64,000 nucleotides of DNA from Microcoleus sp. FACHB-68 (lineage in GTDB: Bacteria > Cyanobacteriota > Cyanobacteriia > Cyanobacteriales > Oscillatoriaceae), in NCBI RefSeq assembly GCF_014695715.1, contig NZ_JACJOT010000013.1, forward strand, positions 558,001-622,000, in the 5' to 3' direction. This document shows positions 46,550 through 55,992 of the stretch, piece by piece. The notes under the pieces were generated by a model, which searched no databases, was not told where the DNA came from, and worked only from the letters and a program-made list of their open reading frames with translations. Within the stretch, counting starts at the first letter, position 1. The number at the start of each line of letters is the position of its first letter. The translations under genes and the position numbers were made by a program.

Positions 46550-48094
46550 TTAGGCAGTCACCGGCGGTCGCCCTGAAGACATCAAAGGTTTATGATAACG
46601 CTCGACCAAACGCTCCCATTCGACAACAAGAGAGCCGCCGGTTTCTTCTTGTTGGCTTGCCCAGGTTGAGAACAAATCCAGGCAGGAATGATCGATATAA
46701 GCCAGTTTATCTAAGTGGAGATGCAAGTCAGTTTCTCGCGGAATTTGCTCTAAAATCGTGGCAAGCTCTGGCAAACGAACAAATGTTGCAGCTCCATCCA
46801 GATATAAGTCCATTCGCTGTCTTTTTTCATGTTTAACTAAAGAAATATTCAGGCGAGAGATTTTGTAAATGAGTTTAACGACTGAGAGGAAAATTCCAAT
46901 CAAAACGCCGGTGAGCAAATCGGTGGCAATAATTCCTAATAAGGTGGCAAAGTAAATCGCCAGCGGAAAACGTCCGTACTTTTTCAGTTTGCGGATGTTT
47001 TCCACACTCACCAATTTGTAGCCGGTATAAACCAGAATTGCGGCAAGACTAGCTGTCGGAACAAGTTTCAAAATATTCGGTGCGGCAACCACCAGCGCCA
47101 GCAACCAAACGCCGTGCAAAATTGTAGAAAGACGGGTTTTTCCTTCGGCTTCCACGTTAACAGAACTGCGGACAATCACGCCCGTCATGGGTAGCGCCCC
47201 TAAGACTCCGCAAATCATGTTTCCTAAGCCTTGGGCGGCTAATTCGCGGTCAAAATCTGTTTTTGGCCCTTGATGCAGCCGGTCTACTGCGACGGCGGAG
47301 AGTAAGCTTTCTGCACTGGCAATGAAGGCGATTGCAATGGCTTCCGTGAGTAATGGTGCTTGCAGTAGCCGTGACAAGTCTGCCGGCACCGGCAATCGAA
47401 TCGCATCAGCTAAATTTGCCGGCACATCAACGTATTGAATGGGTAGCTTCATGGCACTAGCAATTGCAGTTGCTAAAACCACGGCAATCAGCGCACCGGG
47501 TAACAAGTTCAAACGTTTAGGCTTAAATTTTTCCCACAAAATCAGGGTAATGATTGTTGTGACACCGATTAAAGCGGCGATGTGATGAGTGCTGCCATCG
47601 ATGGGAAAAATGCCTTTGTAGATCGCTTTTGGAATGGAAAGTAGATTCTCGAAGCCGTGTGTATAAGGCTTGTCATCAACCATGACGTGAAATTGGGATG
47701 AGAAAATCAGCACCCCAATACCGGCAAGCATTCCATAAATCACTGCCGGCGACATGGCACGGAAGAATTGACCGAGTTTAAAGATGCCGGCGAGTAACTG
47801 AATTAAGCCGGCAAGCATCAATACAGGGCCGAGCATTTCGATGCCATACTCTTGAACTAATTGGGCAACAATTACGGCTAATCCCGCTGCCGGCCCACTA
47901 ACTTGTAGCGGAGAACCGGAAACTGTACCAACAATAATTCCCCCCACCATTCCGGTTAGTAATCCGAGAGCCGGTGGTACTCCTGAAGCAATTGCAATTC
48001 CCATACACAAAGGCAGGGCAACGAGAAATACCACAAAGGAAGCTAAGAGGTCGTTGGTAATAAATTTTTGGCTTCTAATCTTAAAGGTTGTCAT
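46550..48094 (-). CDS. SulP-family inorganic anion transporter
   Basis: A 514-residue membrane protein with about 10-12 hydrophobic segments. SulP signatures include VALPLCMGIAIASGVPPALG, SGSPLQVSGPAAGLAVIVAQ and the later GALPMTGVIVRSSVNVEAEG. A reduced C-terminal STAS-like domain follows (about 430-500; LDKLAYIDHSCLDLFSTW). Members move sulfate, bicarbonate or other anions, often with sodium. BicA-type bicarbonate uptake is possible in a cyanobacterium, but the substrate cannot be read. Confidence 0.87.
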   Translation of the reverse strand: MTTFKIRSQKFITNDLLASFVVFLVALPLCMGIAIASGVPPALGLLTGMVGGIIVGTVSGSPLQVSGPAAGLAVIVAQLVQEYGIEMLGPVLMLAGLIQLLAGIFKLGQFFRAMSPAVIYGMLAGIGVLIFSSQFHVMVDDKPYTHGFENLLSIPKAIYKGIFPIDGSTHHIAALIGVTTIITLILWEKFKPKRLNLLPGALIAVVLATAIASAMKLPIQYVDVPANLADAIRLPVPADLSRLLQAPLLTEAIAIAFIASAESLLSAVAVDRLHQGPKTDFDRELAAQGLGNMICGVLGALPMTGVIVRSSVNVEAEGKTRLSTILHGVWLLALVVAAPNILKLVPTASLAAILVYTGYKLVSVENIRKLKKYGRFPLAIYFATLLGIIATDLLTGVLIGIFLSVVKLIYKISRLNISLVKHEKRQRMDLYLDGAATFVRLPELATILEQIPRETDLHLHLDKLAYIDHSCLDLFSTWASQQEETGGSLVVEWERLVERYHKPLMSSGRPPVTA

Positions 48095-48367
48095 GCTATT
48101 TCCCTTTTTGATGTGATGATTTCATGTCTTAGAAGCGTGCTTTTGTGGCATAGCATTCGGGTAGAAATCTATAAATAGACTATGATTTATAGCTCCGAAT
48201 GCTTCCCATAAGGCATCGCTCAACTCATGATTGGCAGCGATAGTAGGGTTGAGTGCCCGCTTTTTGTTGAGATTCTTAAAAAAATGCTAACTAAAAACGA
48301 GTCAAACCTTATCCGGTAAAAAAAATGAAAAACACTCTTTTTTTGTGCTAAGGAAAAATCTAGAAAC

Positions 48368-48583
48368 CTAGCCCTTGATAACACCTTGGAGCTTGTCGAT
48401 CCTCATGACAACAGTGACAATGAGAAGCTGCACCGGCAAAGGAGAGAAGCTATAAGTTACTAGACAGCAAACGATGATTGCTCCTAATGCAACTAACGTT
48501 AAAAGTGGATTCGTGGTTTGCAAAATCGCCCACAAAGCGATTGTGGCAACCAATAAGCTAATCATGCTAATCGGAGAAAGCAT
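48368..48583 (-). CDS. Small two-span membrane protein
   Basis: A 71-residue protein with two hydrophobic segments (ISMISLLVATIALWAILQT and LTLVALGAIIVCCLVTYSF) and a third weaker one. GGAGGGTG lies just before the ATG at 48583 and fixes this start; a longer frame reaches 48643. I do not recognise the family. It lies upstream of sulP on the same strand, 273 bases away, so a link to anion transport is only positional. Confidence 0.6.
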   Translation of the reverse strand: MLSPISMISLLVATIALWAILQTTNPLLTLVALGAIIVCCLVTYSFSPLPVQLLIVTVVMRIDKLQGVIKG

Positions 48584-48939
48584 TATCACACCCTCCAAAT
48601 TTCTAAGTGTTTTGTTTGGCTCACTAGCCAAGGCATTGTTCACGCATAATTACATTAAGTTTTGTTTCGTGAATGCGTTGATTCTAACCCTTGAATTTTT
48701 CAAAATTAATCAAACAAAAGGTAGAATTCTAACAAGCCCAAAGGTAGATTGACAGTCAAAAAAATGTTAAAAGTTAATTTTTACTAAAGAAAAAAAGAAA
48801 TCCTGAAATGTTACAAAAGCTACAGCGTAACTTGTTGATAACTGAATCTTCAGGATTTAACCTTTAGTAAAAATAAAGCTTCTATCCTTAGCCTGACAAG
48901 TAGGGATGAATTAAGGATAAGGGAATGATGAGAAAATTC
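48584..48939. other. Intergenic region between the response regulator and the small membrane gene
   Basis: About 355 AT-rich bases. Apart from the inverted repeat at 48777-48874 it should hold the promoter of the small membrane protein. No gene is seen. Confidence 0.5.
48777..48874. repeat. Nested inverted repeats, about 98 nt
   Basis: Outer arms 48777-48789 and 48862-48874 match perfectly over 13 bp (ATTTTTACTAAAG). Inner arms 48798-48807 and 48849-48858 match perfectly over 10 bp (AAATCCTGAA). A small GTTAC/GTAAC stem sits inside at 48810-48831. It starts 66 bases after the response-regulator stop and could be a terminator, small RNA or miniature inverted-repeat element. Confidence 0.65.
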
Positions 48940-49608
48940 TCATGTTCGCAGCCGGTAGCCCATGCCTCTGACGGTCTCAATTAAATCGCTACCGAACTTT
49001 TTACGCAGATAACCCACATAAACATCGACAATATTAGAGCCTGGGTCATAGTCATAGCCCCAAACGTGGCTGAGCAATTGCTCTCGGCTCATCACTTGCC
49101 CTGGATGACGCACAAACGTTTCAGCGAGAGTAAATTCTCGTGCGGATAGCTCAATTAGGCGATCACCGGCTTTCACCTGACGGGTACGCAAGTCAAGGAC
49201 AATCGGGCCGGCTTTCAGAATCATTTCTTCCTTCACTTTCGGCAAATGATTATCCCGCAACCGCGCCCGCACTCGTGCTAAAAGTTCTTCAAATCGAAAC
49301 GGCTTGGTAACATAGTCATCCGCCCCCCCTTCCAAACCGGCAACTTTATCCCTGACATCATCACGGGCTGTGAGAATAATAATCGGCAGTCGCTCACCTC
49401 GACCTCGCAATTCTTCCAATACTGCCCAGCCATCTTTGCCAGGAAGCCCGATATCAAGAATTACCAAGTCAAAATTATCGCTACACGCTATCCCCAGCGC
49501 TTCATAACCGTCTTTTGCAACGGTGGTGGTAAATCCGCTGGCTTTTAACCCTTTTTCCAGAAAGCTAGCGATGCGAGGTTCGTCTTCTGCGATTAAAATC
49601 CGGTTCAT
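48940..49608 (-). CDS. OmpR/PhoB-type response regulator
   Basis: A 222-residue two-domain regulator. The receiver has the acidic pocket (AEDEPR), phospho-acceptor D52 in LVILDIGLPG, T80 in IILTARDD and K102 in TKPF. The winged helix-turn-helix runs from about 130 to 222 (LIELSAREFTLAETFVRHPG, VDVYVGYLRKKFG, TVRGMGYRL). Its start lies 44 bases inside the end of the sensor kinase gene, so the two are translated from one message. The signal is unknown. Confidence 0.93.
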   Translation of the reverse strand: MNRILIAEDEPRIASFLEKGLKASGFTTTVAKDGYEALGIACSDNFDLVILDIGLPGKDGWAVLEELRGRGERLPIIILTARDDVRDKVAGLEGGADDYVTKPFRFEELLARVRARLRDNHLPKVKEEMILKAGPIVLDLRTRQVKAGDRLIELSAREFTLAETFVRHPGQVMSREQLLSHVWGYDYDPGSNIVDVYVGYLRKKFGSDLIETVRGMGYRLRT

Positions 49609-51100
49609 GAGACAAAACCTCCTGGGCGGGTTCCACTGGAATCACAACGGTGAACATTGAGCCAACACCGGGCCGGCTGAAGAGTATAACTTGACCGGCA
49701 TGAGCTTCTGCAATGGCGCGAACGATCGCTAATCCCAAACCAGCACCTTCGGAACGGCGGCGACTGTCAGACGTTCTGGCGAAGCGCTCAAAAATTCGCT
49801 TTTGATCGGCAAAAGCAATTCCCGTGCCGGTGTCGCGCACCCAAAACCGGACGTTGCCGTTAATCAGTACCGATCCCAGGGCAATCACATCAGACTCTGT
49901 GGTGTGTTGGGTGGCGTTCTGAGCCAAGTTCATTATCGCTTGAGTCAGGCGCTGCCGGTCTGCAATAATTCGCCCGGTGCCTTTGTTTTCTAAACGCCAG
50001 TCTCTAGAGGCTAAGGCTTTTGCTTTCGAGAAAAGTTCTTCTGTTAGCGAGTTCACATCTACCGTTTCTAAGGTTAAAAAATTAGGTTGCTCTGCCTTAG
50101 CCAGGAGTAATAAATCATCGACAAACCGGCTCATCCGATCCAGTTCATCCATCACTAATTCTATGGTTTCACGCTGTTCTTCGGGGTCATCACCTAATAG
50201 TTCTAAATGCCCGCGAATAATCGTGATCGGAGTTCGCAGTTCATGGCCGGCATCATTTATAAAGTCACGTTGAGTTGTAAAAGCCGCTTGCAGCCGGTCA
50301 AGCATCTCATTAAACGTCACCGTAATTTCAGCAATTTCGTCTGAGCCTTGTACGGCAATGCGCCGCGTTAAGTCAGACTCAGTAATTGCTCGCGCTGTCT
50401 CTGTCAGCAAGCGTAAAGGCGCAAGTACCCGCCCTGCCACGACCCAAGCTAGTGCTGAAGCTGCCGCCAATACAGCCGTTATTACCTTAATCATAATAAC
50501 AACGGCCTCATTCACCTGCTGACGTTTGCCGGCGAGGGCATGAGCAACCACAAACACACCACGAATTTCTCCGTTAAAGACTATCGGCTTCGCTAAAAAT
50601 AGGATATTGCCCTGTGGGGTTGATACTTTCCCTCGTTGCACACTCTTTAGCTGCGCCCATTGCTGAACAATCTTTGAATCTTGACGCAGCAGAGCGGGAA
50701 TCTTTGTGGGACTATATTTGTACAGTTTCCCATTTAAAATAGCAAGCAAAAACTCATCTTGGTCAGGAATATTGCGAGACAGAAACACCTTGAAAATAGC
50801 AGCAACATCCTCTCCAAACGGTTGACCTGTTTCTGGATTGCGGCCTTCAACTAATTTGCGAAATTCTTCCACTTCTTGAACAAGTGACTGTTCAATGCCC
50901 TTTTCTAATCGCACAAACAGGATTTGACGAATAATCAAAATAGAGACGAGGGCTGAAAAAGCCATCAGCACGACATACCAGGCTAGAATGCGCGTTCGTG
51001 CGCCAAAAAAAACTCGATGCCAGCCAAAGGATGGGTTTGCATTAATTTCTCCTTTCTGCAAAACCCGACTCATCAAGGTTGTTTTTGTCTCTAGGCTCAT
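49565..51100 (-). CDS. Membrane sensor histidine kinase
   Basis: A 511-residue kinase. One transmembrane segment near residues 38-60 and another near 200-225 flank a periplasmic sensor domain. HAMP (about 225-280), HisKA with phospho-acceptor in DAGHELRTPI, and HATPase_c (N-box MNLAQNATQHT, GxGxG in DTGTGI and GAGLGLAIV) follow. It phosphorylates the downstream regulator, whose gene overlaps by 44 bases. The sensory domain gives no clue to the ligand. Confidence 0.93.
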   Translation of the reverse strand: MSLETKTTLMSRVLQKGEINANPSFGWHRVFFGARTRILAWYVVLMAFSALVSILIIRQILFVRLEKGIEQSLVQEVEEFRKLVEGRNPETGQPFGEDVAAIFKVFLSRNIPDQDEFLLAILNGKLYKYSPTKIPALLRQDSKIVQQWAQLKSVQRGKVSTPQGNILFLAKPIVFNGEIRGVFVVAHALAGKRQQVNEAVVIMIKVITAVLAAASALAWVVAGRVLAPLRLLTETARAITESDLTRRIAVQGSDEIAEITVTFNEMLDRLQAAFTTQRDFINDAGHELRTPITIIRGHLELLGDDPEEQRETIELVMDELDRMSRFVDDLLLLAKAEQPNFLTLETVDVNSLTEELFSKAKALASRDWRLENKGTGRIIADRQRLTQAIMNLAQNATQHTTESDVIALGSVLINGNVRFWVRDTGTGIAFADQKRIFERFARTSDSRRRSEGAGLGLAIVRAIAEAHAGQVILFSRPGVGSMFTVVIPVEPAQEVLSHEPDFNRRRRTSHR

Positions 51101-51381
51101 AATTCAGCCGGCTTACACTAGACTTTTCTAAGGTTCTATGCTATATGCGTAGAAACATTTTGACGGCTTGGGGCGTATCTTTTCAATTAAAAATTTTATA
51201 GGACAGTTGCAGTTTAAGAGCGTAAATTATGGGATTGCTCTGTCAAAGAATATTGTCTAGACGAGCCGGTTACAACGGATGCCCCTCATCTGCACCCACT
51301 GTACCTGATTTCGTCCTGTCAATTTTTCTATTCCTCGAATCCTAGCCTCAAACTCAATCGCTGCGACAAACCGGCAACCGT

Positions 51382-52617
51382 TTAAGATTTCTGATTACTA
51401 ACGACATCAGCCGTTGCCTTAGCAATCGTCCCCAGCTGTAATCCTTGGGGATAATCGCCTTCTTGCTTAATGCGCTTGATTTCTGCTTCAGGAATCGGTA
51501 AGTTTAACTTCTGACAAACAGCTTGCACAATATCGCCGCGATCAATCACACCGGCAACTGCACCCGCTGGAGAGAGAACCGTCATGCGCCGCAATTGATG
51601 AACTTCCAGCCGGTTGATCGCTTCCACAATCGGCGTTTTTTCGTCAACGGTAATCAAGTCTGCAAACGGACGCGCAATGTGATGAAGCGTTTGTTTTTCC
51701 CAAAGGCTGCGCTCTACAAAGCGAATATCATCGGTAACAATCATGCCGCGATAGCGACCATTAGACGCAGCATAAAAAGGTTTTTCTGAGGCACCGCCTT
51801 CAATTAACAGATATTGATCCGCAAACTCGCGCAGCGTCATCTCAGCATCAACCACCCGAAACTCGCGATTCATGGCATCCGCTGCGGTTAGCCGCACTAA
51901 GGCTTCCTGTAAATCGGTGAGCCGGTCGTAGGCGCTAGCATTGCGGACTCCAAACCAGCCCAGCAGTGCGATCCACAAACCGCCAATTCCCTCTCTCCCC
52001 CCCAGCAATACCGCTGCTACGCCTAAAGTAATAGCAGTCCAACCCAAGGCTTTACCGGCTTTCGCGGCCCAGTGAACGCCGGCAAAGCGATCGCCGGTCA
52101 GTTTCCACACGGCTGCTTTAACAATCTGTCCCCCATCTAAAGGCAGGCCGGGAATCAGGTTAAATAAAGTTAAAATCAAGTTGATCTGCGCTAGATGGGC
52201 TGCGATAATCTTCACCGGCTGCGGCCCTGGGAACTGGGCGAATGCACTAAACAGAAAGCACAAGATCAAACTCACCGCAGGGCCGGCGATCGCCACCTGA
52301 AACGCTTTGCCCGGTGTTTTCGATTCTTGCTCAATTGAGGCAACTCCACCAAATAAAAATAAAGTAATGGAATTAACTTTAATGCCCTGGGAACGCGCGA
52401 CTAAACTGTGACCGAGTTCGTGGAGTAACACGGAAGCGAACAGCAACAGCGCCAACACCAGGCCGGCACTCCAGGCGACAACGGAACCCCATTCTGGATG
52501 CTGATTTTGCCAATCCGCCCCATTGGCAAGCGTTAGCAACGCTAGAATAATGAACCAAGAGGAATCAATATATAAAGGGATTCCAAATAGATAACCAATT
52601 CGCCAACCTGACTGCAT
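51382..52617 (-). CDS. Site-2 protease family (M50) with CBS domains
   Basis: A 411-residue integral membrane zinc metalloprotease. HELGH in SVLLHELGHSLVAR binds zinc with the distal aspartate of NLIPGLPLDGGQI. Four to six hydrophobic segments fill about residues 1-220. Two CBS modules (about 240-375) could bind adenine nucleotides and regulate it. Homologues (SpoIVFB type) cleave membrane-bound regulators such as anti-sigma factors. The target is unknown. Confidence 0.92.
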   Translation of the reverse strand: MQSGWRIGYLFGIPLYIDSSWFIILALLTLANGADWQNQHPEWGSVVAWSAGLVLALLLFASVLLHELGHSLVARSQGIKVNSITLFLFGGVASIEQESKTPGKAFQVAIAGPAVSLILCFLFSAFAQFPGPQPVKIIAAHLAQINLILTLFNLIPGLPLDGGQIVKAAVWKLTGDRFAGVHWAAKAGKALGWTAITLGVAAVLLGGREGIGGLWIALLGWFGVRNASAYDRLTDLQEALVRLTAADAMNREFRVVDAEMTLREFADQYLLIEGGASEKPFYAASNGRYRGMIVTDDIRFVERSLWEKQTLHHIARPFADLITVDEKTPIVEAINRLEVHQLRRMTVLSPAGAVAGVIDRGDIVQAVCQKLNLPIPEAEIKRIKQEGDYPQGLQLGTIAKATADVVSNQKS

Positions 52618-52995
52618 GAAACTTTCCTTGCCGAGCGCAGCAGTTTATCTGTGCAAGAATTAAAGCTTGCTTCCTTAATTCTACTGATTTCGCCGGCTCC
52701 CCTGCCGGACACGCTGCTCATCAGCTAACATATCTCTCAACTTGAGCGCATTTCATAGAGTCGTTATCGCGAAATCAGTTTCTCAATTGAAGAGTCATAA
52801 AGAAACCGAATCGTCTTTTTTTAGATTAAATTTATATTTTTTAAATGATTGCCGGTTTGCAGCGATTGGGCGCATCGCCTTTTAAAGCAGTTTCTTGCAA
52901 TTCGTTGCCGATTAATGCTTCAATCCCCAATTCAAGGGTGGGGTGAGGTTCTAGCAAGCCAAAGCACCGGCTTCCCCCTCACCGCCTCATGTTGC
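52618..52995. other. Intergenic region after psaK
   Basis: About 375 bases between psaK and the site-2 protease gene, both on the minus strand. It holds the psaK terminator-like structure at 52942-52983 and presumably the protease promoter. No gene is seen. Confidence 0.5.
52942..52983 (-). terminator. Compound hairpin after psaK
   Basis: On the minus strand an outer GGTGAGG/CCTCACC stem encloses an inner AAGCC/GGCTT stem. It begins 13 bases after the psaK stop codon and probably ends that abundant transcript. Confidence 0.45.
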
Positions 52996-53262
52996 CTACA
53001 GGACGCCGGCGTTACTGAGTCCCAAGATCGCCCCTGCACCCAACAAGTGACCAAAGCTCATGGTTGCTAGCAATTCCGGCCAGCCAAAGCCGGTAAATAA
53101 ACCGGGCACTTCAAGGGGCAAACGAGGGCCGACACCGCGTTTCTGAATGGCAAAGCGTCCGATAGCAATTGCCAAGAGATTGGCGACAACCATCACGATT
53201 GCAATATTGGGCGACCACTGCGCCGTTGAAGCAGATGTTAGCAGTAAAGTTGGGTAAATCAA
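52996..53262 (-). CDS. psaK: Photosystem I subunit PsaK, TTG start
   Basis: An 88-residue thylakoid membrane protein with two helices that sits at the edge of photosystem I. QWSPNIAIVMVVANLLAIAI and the C-terminal LLATMSFGHLLGAGAILGL are typical. There is no ATG at the right place. A TTG at 53262 (M-I-Y-P-T-L-L-L) lies 8 nt after AGGAG and gives the normal family length; a longer frame reaches 53364 but adds unrelated residues. The gene is divergent from trpF. Confidence 0.93.
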   Translation of the reverse strand: MIYPTLLLTSASTAQWSPNIAIVMVVANLLAIAIGRFAIQKRGVGPRLPLEVPGLFTGFGWPELLATMSFGHLLGAGAILGLSNAGVL

Positions 53263-53420
53263 GTTACTATCTCCTAACCTTGATAAAGTGCGACAAACAA
53301 GTTTGTTATATTTTCTACATGAAAGGTTGAGTTTATTGTCTCTATTTGTTTTAATAGTTAACAATTAGCGGTCTTTTTGACACAAAAGTATAAAGTTTAC
53401 AAGAAATAGAGCTTTTTTTG

Positions 53421-54086
53421 ATGCGGGTAAAAATTTGCGGAATTACGAAACCCGATCAGGGGTGTGCGATCGCACAGATGGGATGCACTGCTTTGGGGTT
53501 TATCTGCGTGCCGGCATCCCCGCGCTACGTCACTTCGCTACAAATTCGGGAAATAGTAGACCAAATCGAGCCGGTGAATATTGACCGAATTGGCGTTTTT
53601 GTCAATGAGACGAATGAGCAAATCTGTGAAACCGTTGCAGTTGGAAATTTAACCGGCATCCAGTTGCATGGCGACGAATCTCCAGACGTTTGCCGGCAGT
53701 TGCGCCGGTTGCTACCTAATATTGAAATAATTAAAGCTTTGAGAGTGCGCTCACCAGAAGCACTTGATCAAGCCGAGACTTATGCCGGCTATGTCGATAC
53801 TCTGCTATTAGACGCCTACCACCCCCAGATGCAAGGCGGCACCGGCCAAACCCTAGACTGGAAAAGTTTACAGCAATTTAATCCCAGTTGCCCTTGGCTG
53901 CTTGCTGGCGGCTTAACACCAGAAAACGTCTCAGATGCCCTCAACCAAGTTAAACCTGCCGGTATCGACCTCTCAAGTGGCGTAGAGCGGTCACCGGGAG
54001 ATAAAGATTTAACAAAAGTCGCCAGATTATTTGAAAGACTGACGGTTAGGGGGCATGGGGCATGGGTCAAGGCTTCGCCAACCTAA
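53421..54086 (+). CDS. trpF: Phosphoribosylanthranilate isomerase
   Basis: A 221-residue (beta/alpha)8 enzyme of tryptophan synthesis. The catalytic cysteine is in VKICGITKP and the aspartate in [17 protein letters not shown] and [11 protein letters not shown] bind phosphate. I use ATG 53421; a TTG directly before it is in frame. The last residues ([13 protein letters not shown]) are encoded by a GGGGCAT short tandem repeat, so the original C-terminus has apparently been replaced or extended. Confidence 0.95.
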   Translation: MRVKICGITKPDQGCAIAQMGCTALGFICVPASPRYVTSLQIREIVDQIEPVNIDRIGVFVNETNEQICETVAVGNLTGIQLHGDESPDVCRQLRRLLPNIEIIKALRVRSPEALDQAETYAGYVDTLLLDAYHPQMQGGTGQTLDWKSLQQFNPSCPWLLAGGLTPENVSDALNQVKPAGIDLSSGVERSPGDKDLTKVARLFERLTVRGHGAWVKASPT

Positions 54087-54160
54087 AGGTAGGGGCATGG
54101 GGCATAGGGCATGGGGGATGAGCAAGTATTCTTGCCCTCTCCCCTAGCCCCATGCCCCTA
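54048..54160. repeat. GGGGCAT short tandem repeats with 14-bp inverted repeat
   Basis: Direct heptamer repeats at about 54048-54067 and 54091-54117 are followed by the inverted form at 54133-54160. Positions 54090-54103 and 54147-54160 are perfect 14-bp inverted repeats, able to form a terminator between the convergent trpF and folE. The left copies run into the end of the trpF coding sequence. Confidence 0.85.
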
Positions 54161-54164
54161 GTCC

Positions 54165-54887
54165 CTAAAAGAACGCTGGCTGGTGGCGAATTAAATTGAG
54201 AAACTCTTCACGGGTTTTTTGTTCATCCTGAAATACCCCCAGCATCGCACTGGTGACTGTCCAAGAACCGGGTTTTTGGACACCGCGCATCACCATGCAC
54301 ATATGGGAGGCTTCCATCACAACCGCAACGCCCTTCGGTTCTAAAATTGTTTGAACTGCTTCTGCAATTTGGCGGGTTAAGCGTTCCTGCACCTGTAGCC
54401 GGCGGGAATACATTTCCACAATGCGGGCAAGTTTGCTCAGTCCAACAACTTTTTGGTTCGGGATATAAGCAACGTGCGCCTTGCCCATAAATGGCAACAT
54501 ATGGTGTTCGCAGAGGCTGAAGGCGGCGATATCTCGGACTAAGACCATCTCATTATGACCTTCATCAAAGATGGCACCGTTGACAATTTCTTCTAAAGAT
54601 TGGGTGTAGCCGCCGGTGAGAAACCGCATTGCCTCTGCCACCCGTTTCGGCGTTTTGAGCAATCCCTCACGTTCTGGATCTTCTCCAACGCCAAGCAGAA
54701 TGGTTTTCACCGCTTCCATCATTTTCTCGTTGTCTTCTTCAGCGGGAGGGTGGAGATCGGGTTTGCCCCCGTCTAATTTAGTATTGCGATCGGGTCGTGT
54801 TTGGACGAAGCCGACAGCATCCGCAGAGTCAGGTGTTATGGAATTGTTAATAATTGAGTTCGATCCGCTGGAAGATGCAATAGTCAT
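54165..54887 (-). CDS. folE: GTP cyclohydrolase I
   Basis: A 240-residue enzyme making dihydroneopterin triphosphate for folate and pterin synthesis. Zinc ligands are in [11 protein letters not shown] and in [34 protein letters not shown] is family-typical. A hydrophilic, probably disordered stretch of about 45 residues precedes the catalytic domain. It is the last gene of the ado-aar-accA-SDR-folE group, a familiar cyanobacterial order. Confidence 0.95.
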   Translation of the reverse strand: MTIASSSGSNSIINNSITPDSADAVGFVQTRPDRNTKLDGGKPDLHPPAEEDNEKMMEAVKTILLGVGEDPEREGLLKTPKRVAEAMRFLTGGYTQSLEEIVNGAIFDEGHNEMVLVRDIAAFSLCEHHMLPFMGKAHVAYIPNQKVVGLSKLARIVEMYSRRLQVQERLTRQIAEAVQTILEPKGVAVVMEASHMCMVMRGVQKPGSWTVTSAMLGVFQDEQKTREEFLNLIRHQPAFF

Positions 54888-54995
54888 TAGCAGTCTGGAT
54901 TAGGGTGTGTAGTGGTTAGCAGAGTTAGCCATCAAGGGTAAGTGCTGAGGCAAGCTGAGTGCGAACTTGCGAATGTTTAATTTATAACTCAACAC

Positions 54996-55724
54996 TCACA
55001 GGGCACCGGCACTAGGCATCAGCATGATTTCTTCAATCACAGCCCCTTGAGGCAGCAGTGCGGTATGTAAAATTGAGCTGGCGACAATTTCTGGAGTTAA
55101 CATCTGAGAACGTTCAAAATCAGCTTGAACCGTTTCTGTATCCCAAATCGGGGTGTTAACGCTACCCGGACAGATGGTTGTGACGCGAATGCCGCTGCTG
55201 CGTTCTTCTTCTGCAAGGGTTTTAGAAAGGGCTACTAAGCCAGCTTTGCTGACGGTGTAGGCGCACCAGCCCGGAAAGGCACGGTAGGCAGCTACAGAGG
55301 CAACGTTAATAATTATGCCTGCCCCTTGTTGGCGCATCATCGGTAAAATCCCTTGGATGCTTTGAAAAACGCTGGTGAGATTTAGATCCATCACCTGCTG
55401 CCAGTCGGCTAGGGGTGTGTCCATCAAGGTGTTGGTGTAACCCATGCCGGCATTATTCACCAAGATATCAATGGGGCCAAAATCAGCGGCTATCGCACTC
55501 ATCCCTTCTCGCACTAACTCAACCTTAGCCAAGTCCAAGGGATAAACACCGGCTTTGACGCCAGCCTGACGGGCTGCATCAGCAACCGTCTCTAGTTTTT
55601 CCTGTGAGCGACTAACAAGGGCGACATCAATGCCGGCTTGTGCGAACGCCAAGGCTGTTGCTTTACCAATCCCACTGCTTGCTCCTGTAATCAGGGCGCG
55701 TCGTTTTGTTGGAAAATTCATCAA
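54996..55724 (-). CDS. Short-chain dehydrogenase/reductase next to accA
   Basis: A 242-residue classical SDR with TGASSGIGKAT, NNAGMGYT, serine in NVASVAA and YTVSK. The SRSQEK segment after strand 2 suggests NADP(H). It lies between accA and folE in the conserved alkane-gene neighbourhood, which suggests, without proof, a role in lipid or aldehyde metabolism. It is not FabG by neighbour or motif detail. Confidence 0.87.
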   Translation of the reverse strand: MMNFPTKRRALITGASSGIGKATALAFAQAGIDVALVSRSQEKLETVADAARQAGVKAGVYPLDLAKVELVREGMSAIAADFGPIDILVNNAGMGYTNTLMDTPLADWQQVMDLNLTSVFQSIQGILPMMRQQGAGIIINVASVAAYRAFPGWCAYTVSKAGLVALSKTLAEEERSSGIRVTTICPGSVNTPIWDTETVQADFERSQMLTPEIVASSILHTALLPQGAVIEEIMLMPSAGAL

Positions 55725-55992
55725 ATGTTTTGATTATCTCCGATCGGCTTGAGCTTTGCATTCCTCACACGGCATCAAGCCCGCCGCGTCAGAAAACTGC
55801 ACGCGAGCCGGTATGAGAAAACTGTTACAAATTGTAACTTATGTAATTATACCACTGAGGCTTTGGAATTCTTTTAGATGCCGATGGGTAAGGGCGGGGA
55901 CTCTAAATTCGCCCTCACCCGCCCCTACCTCTGCCGGCGAATCGAATTTATCGTCTCTTAAAGACGGTATGGCTCGAATACAGCAAAATAAA

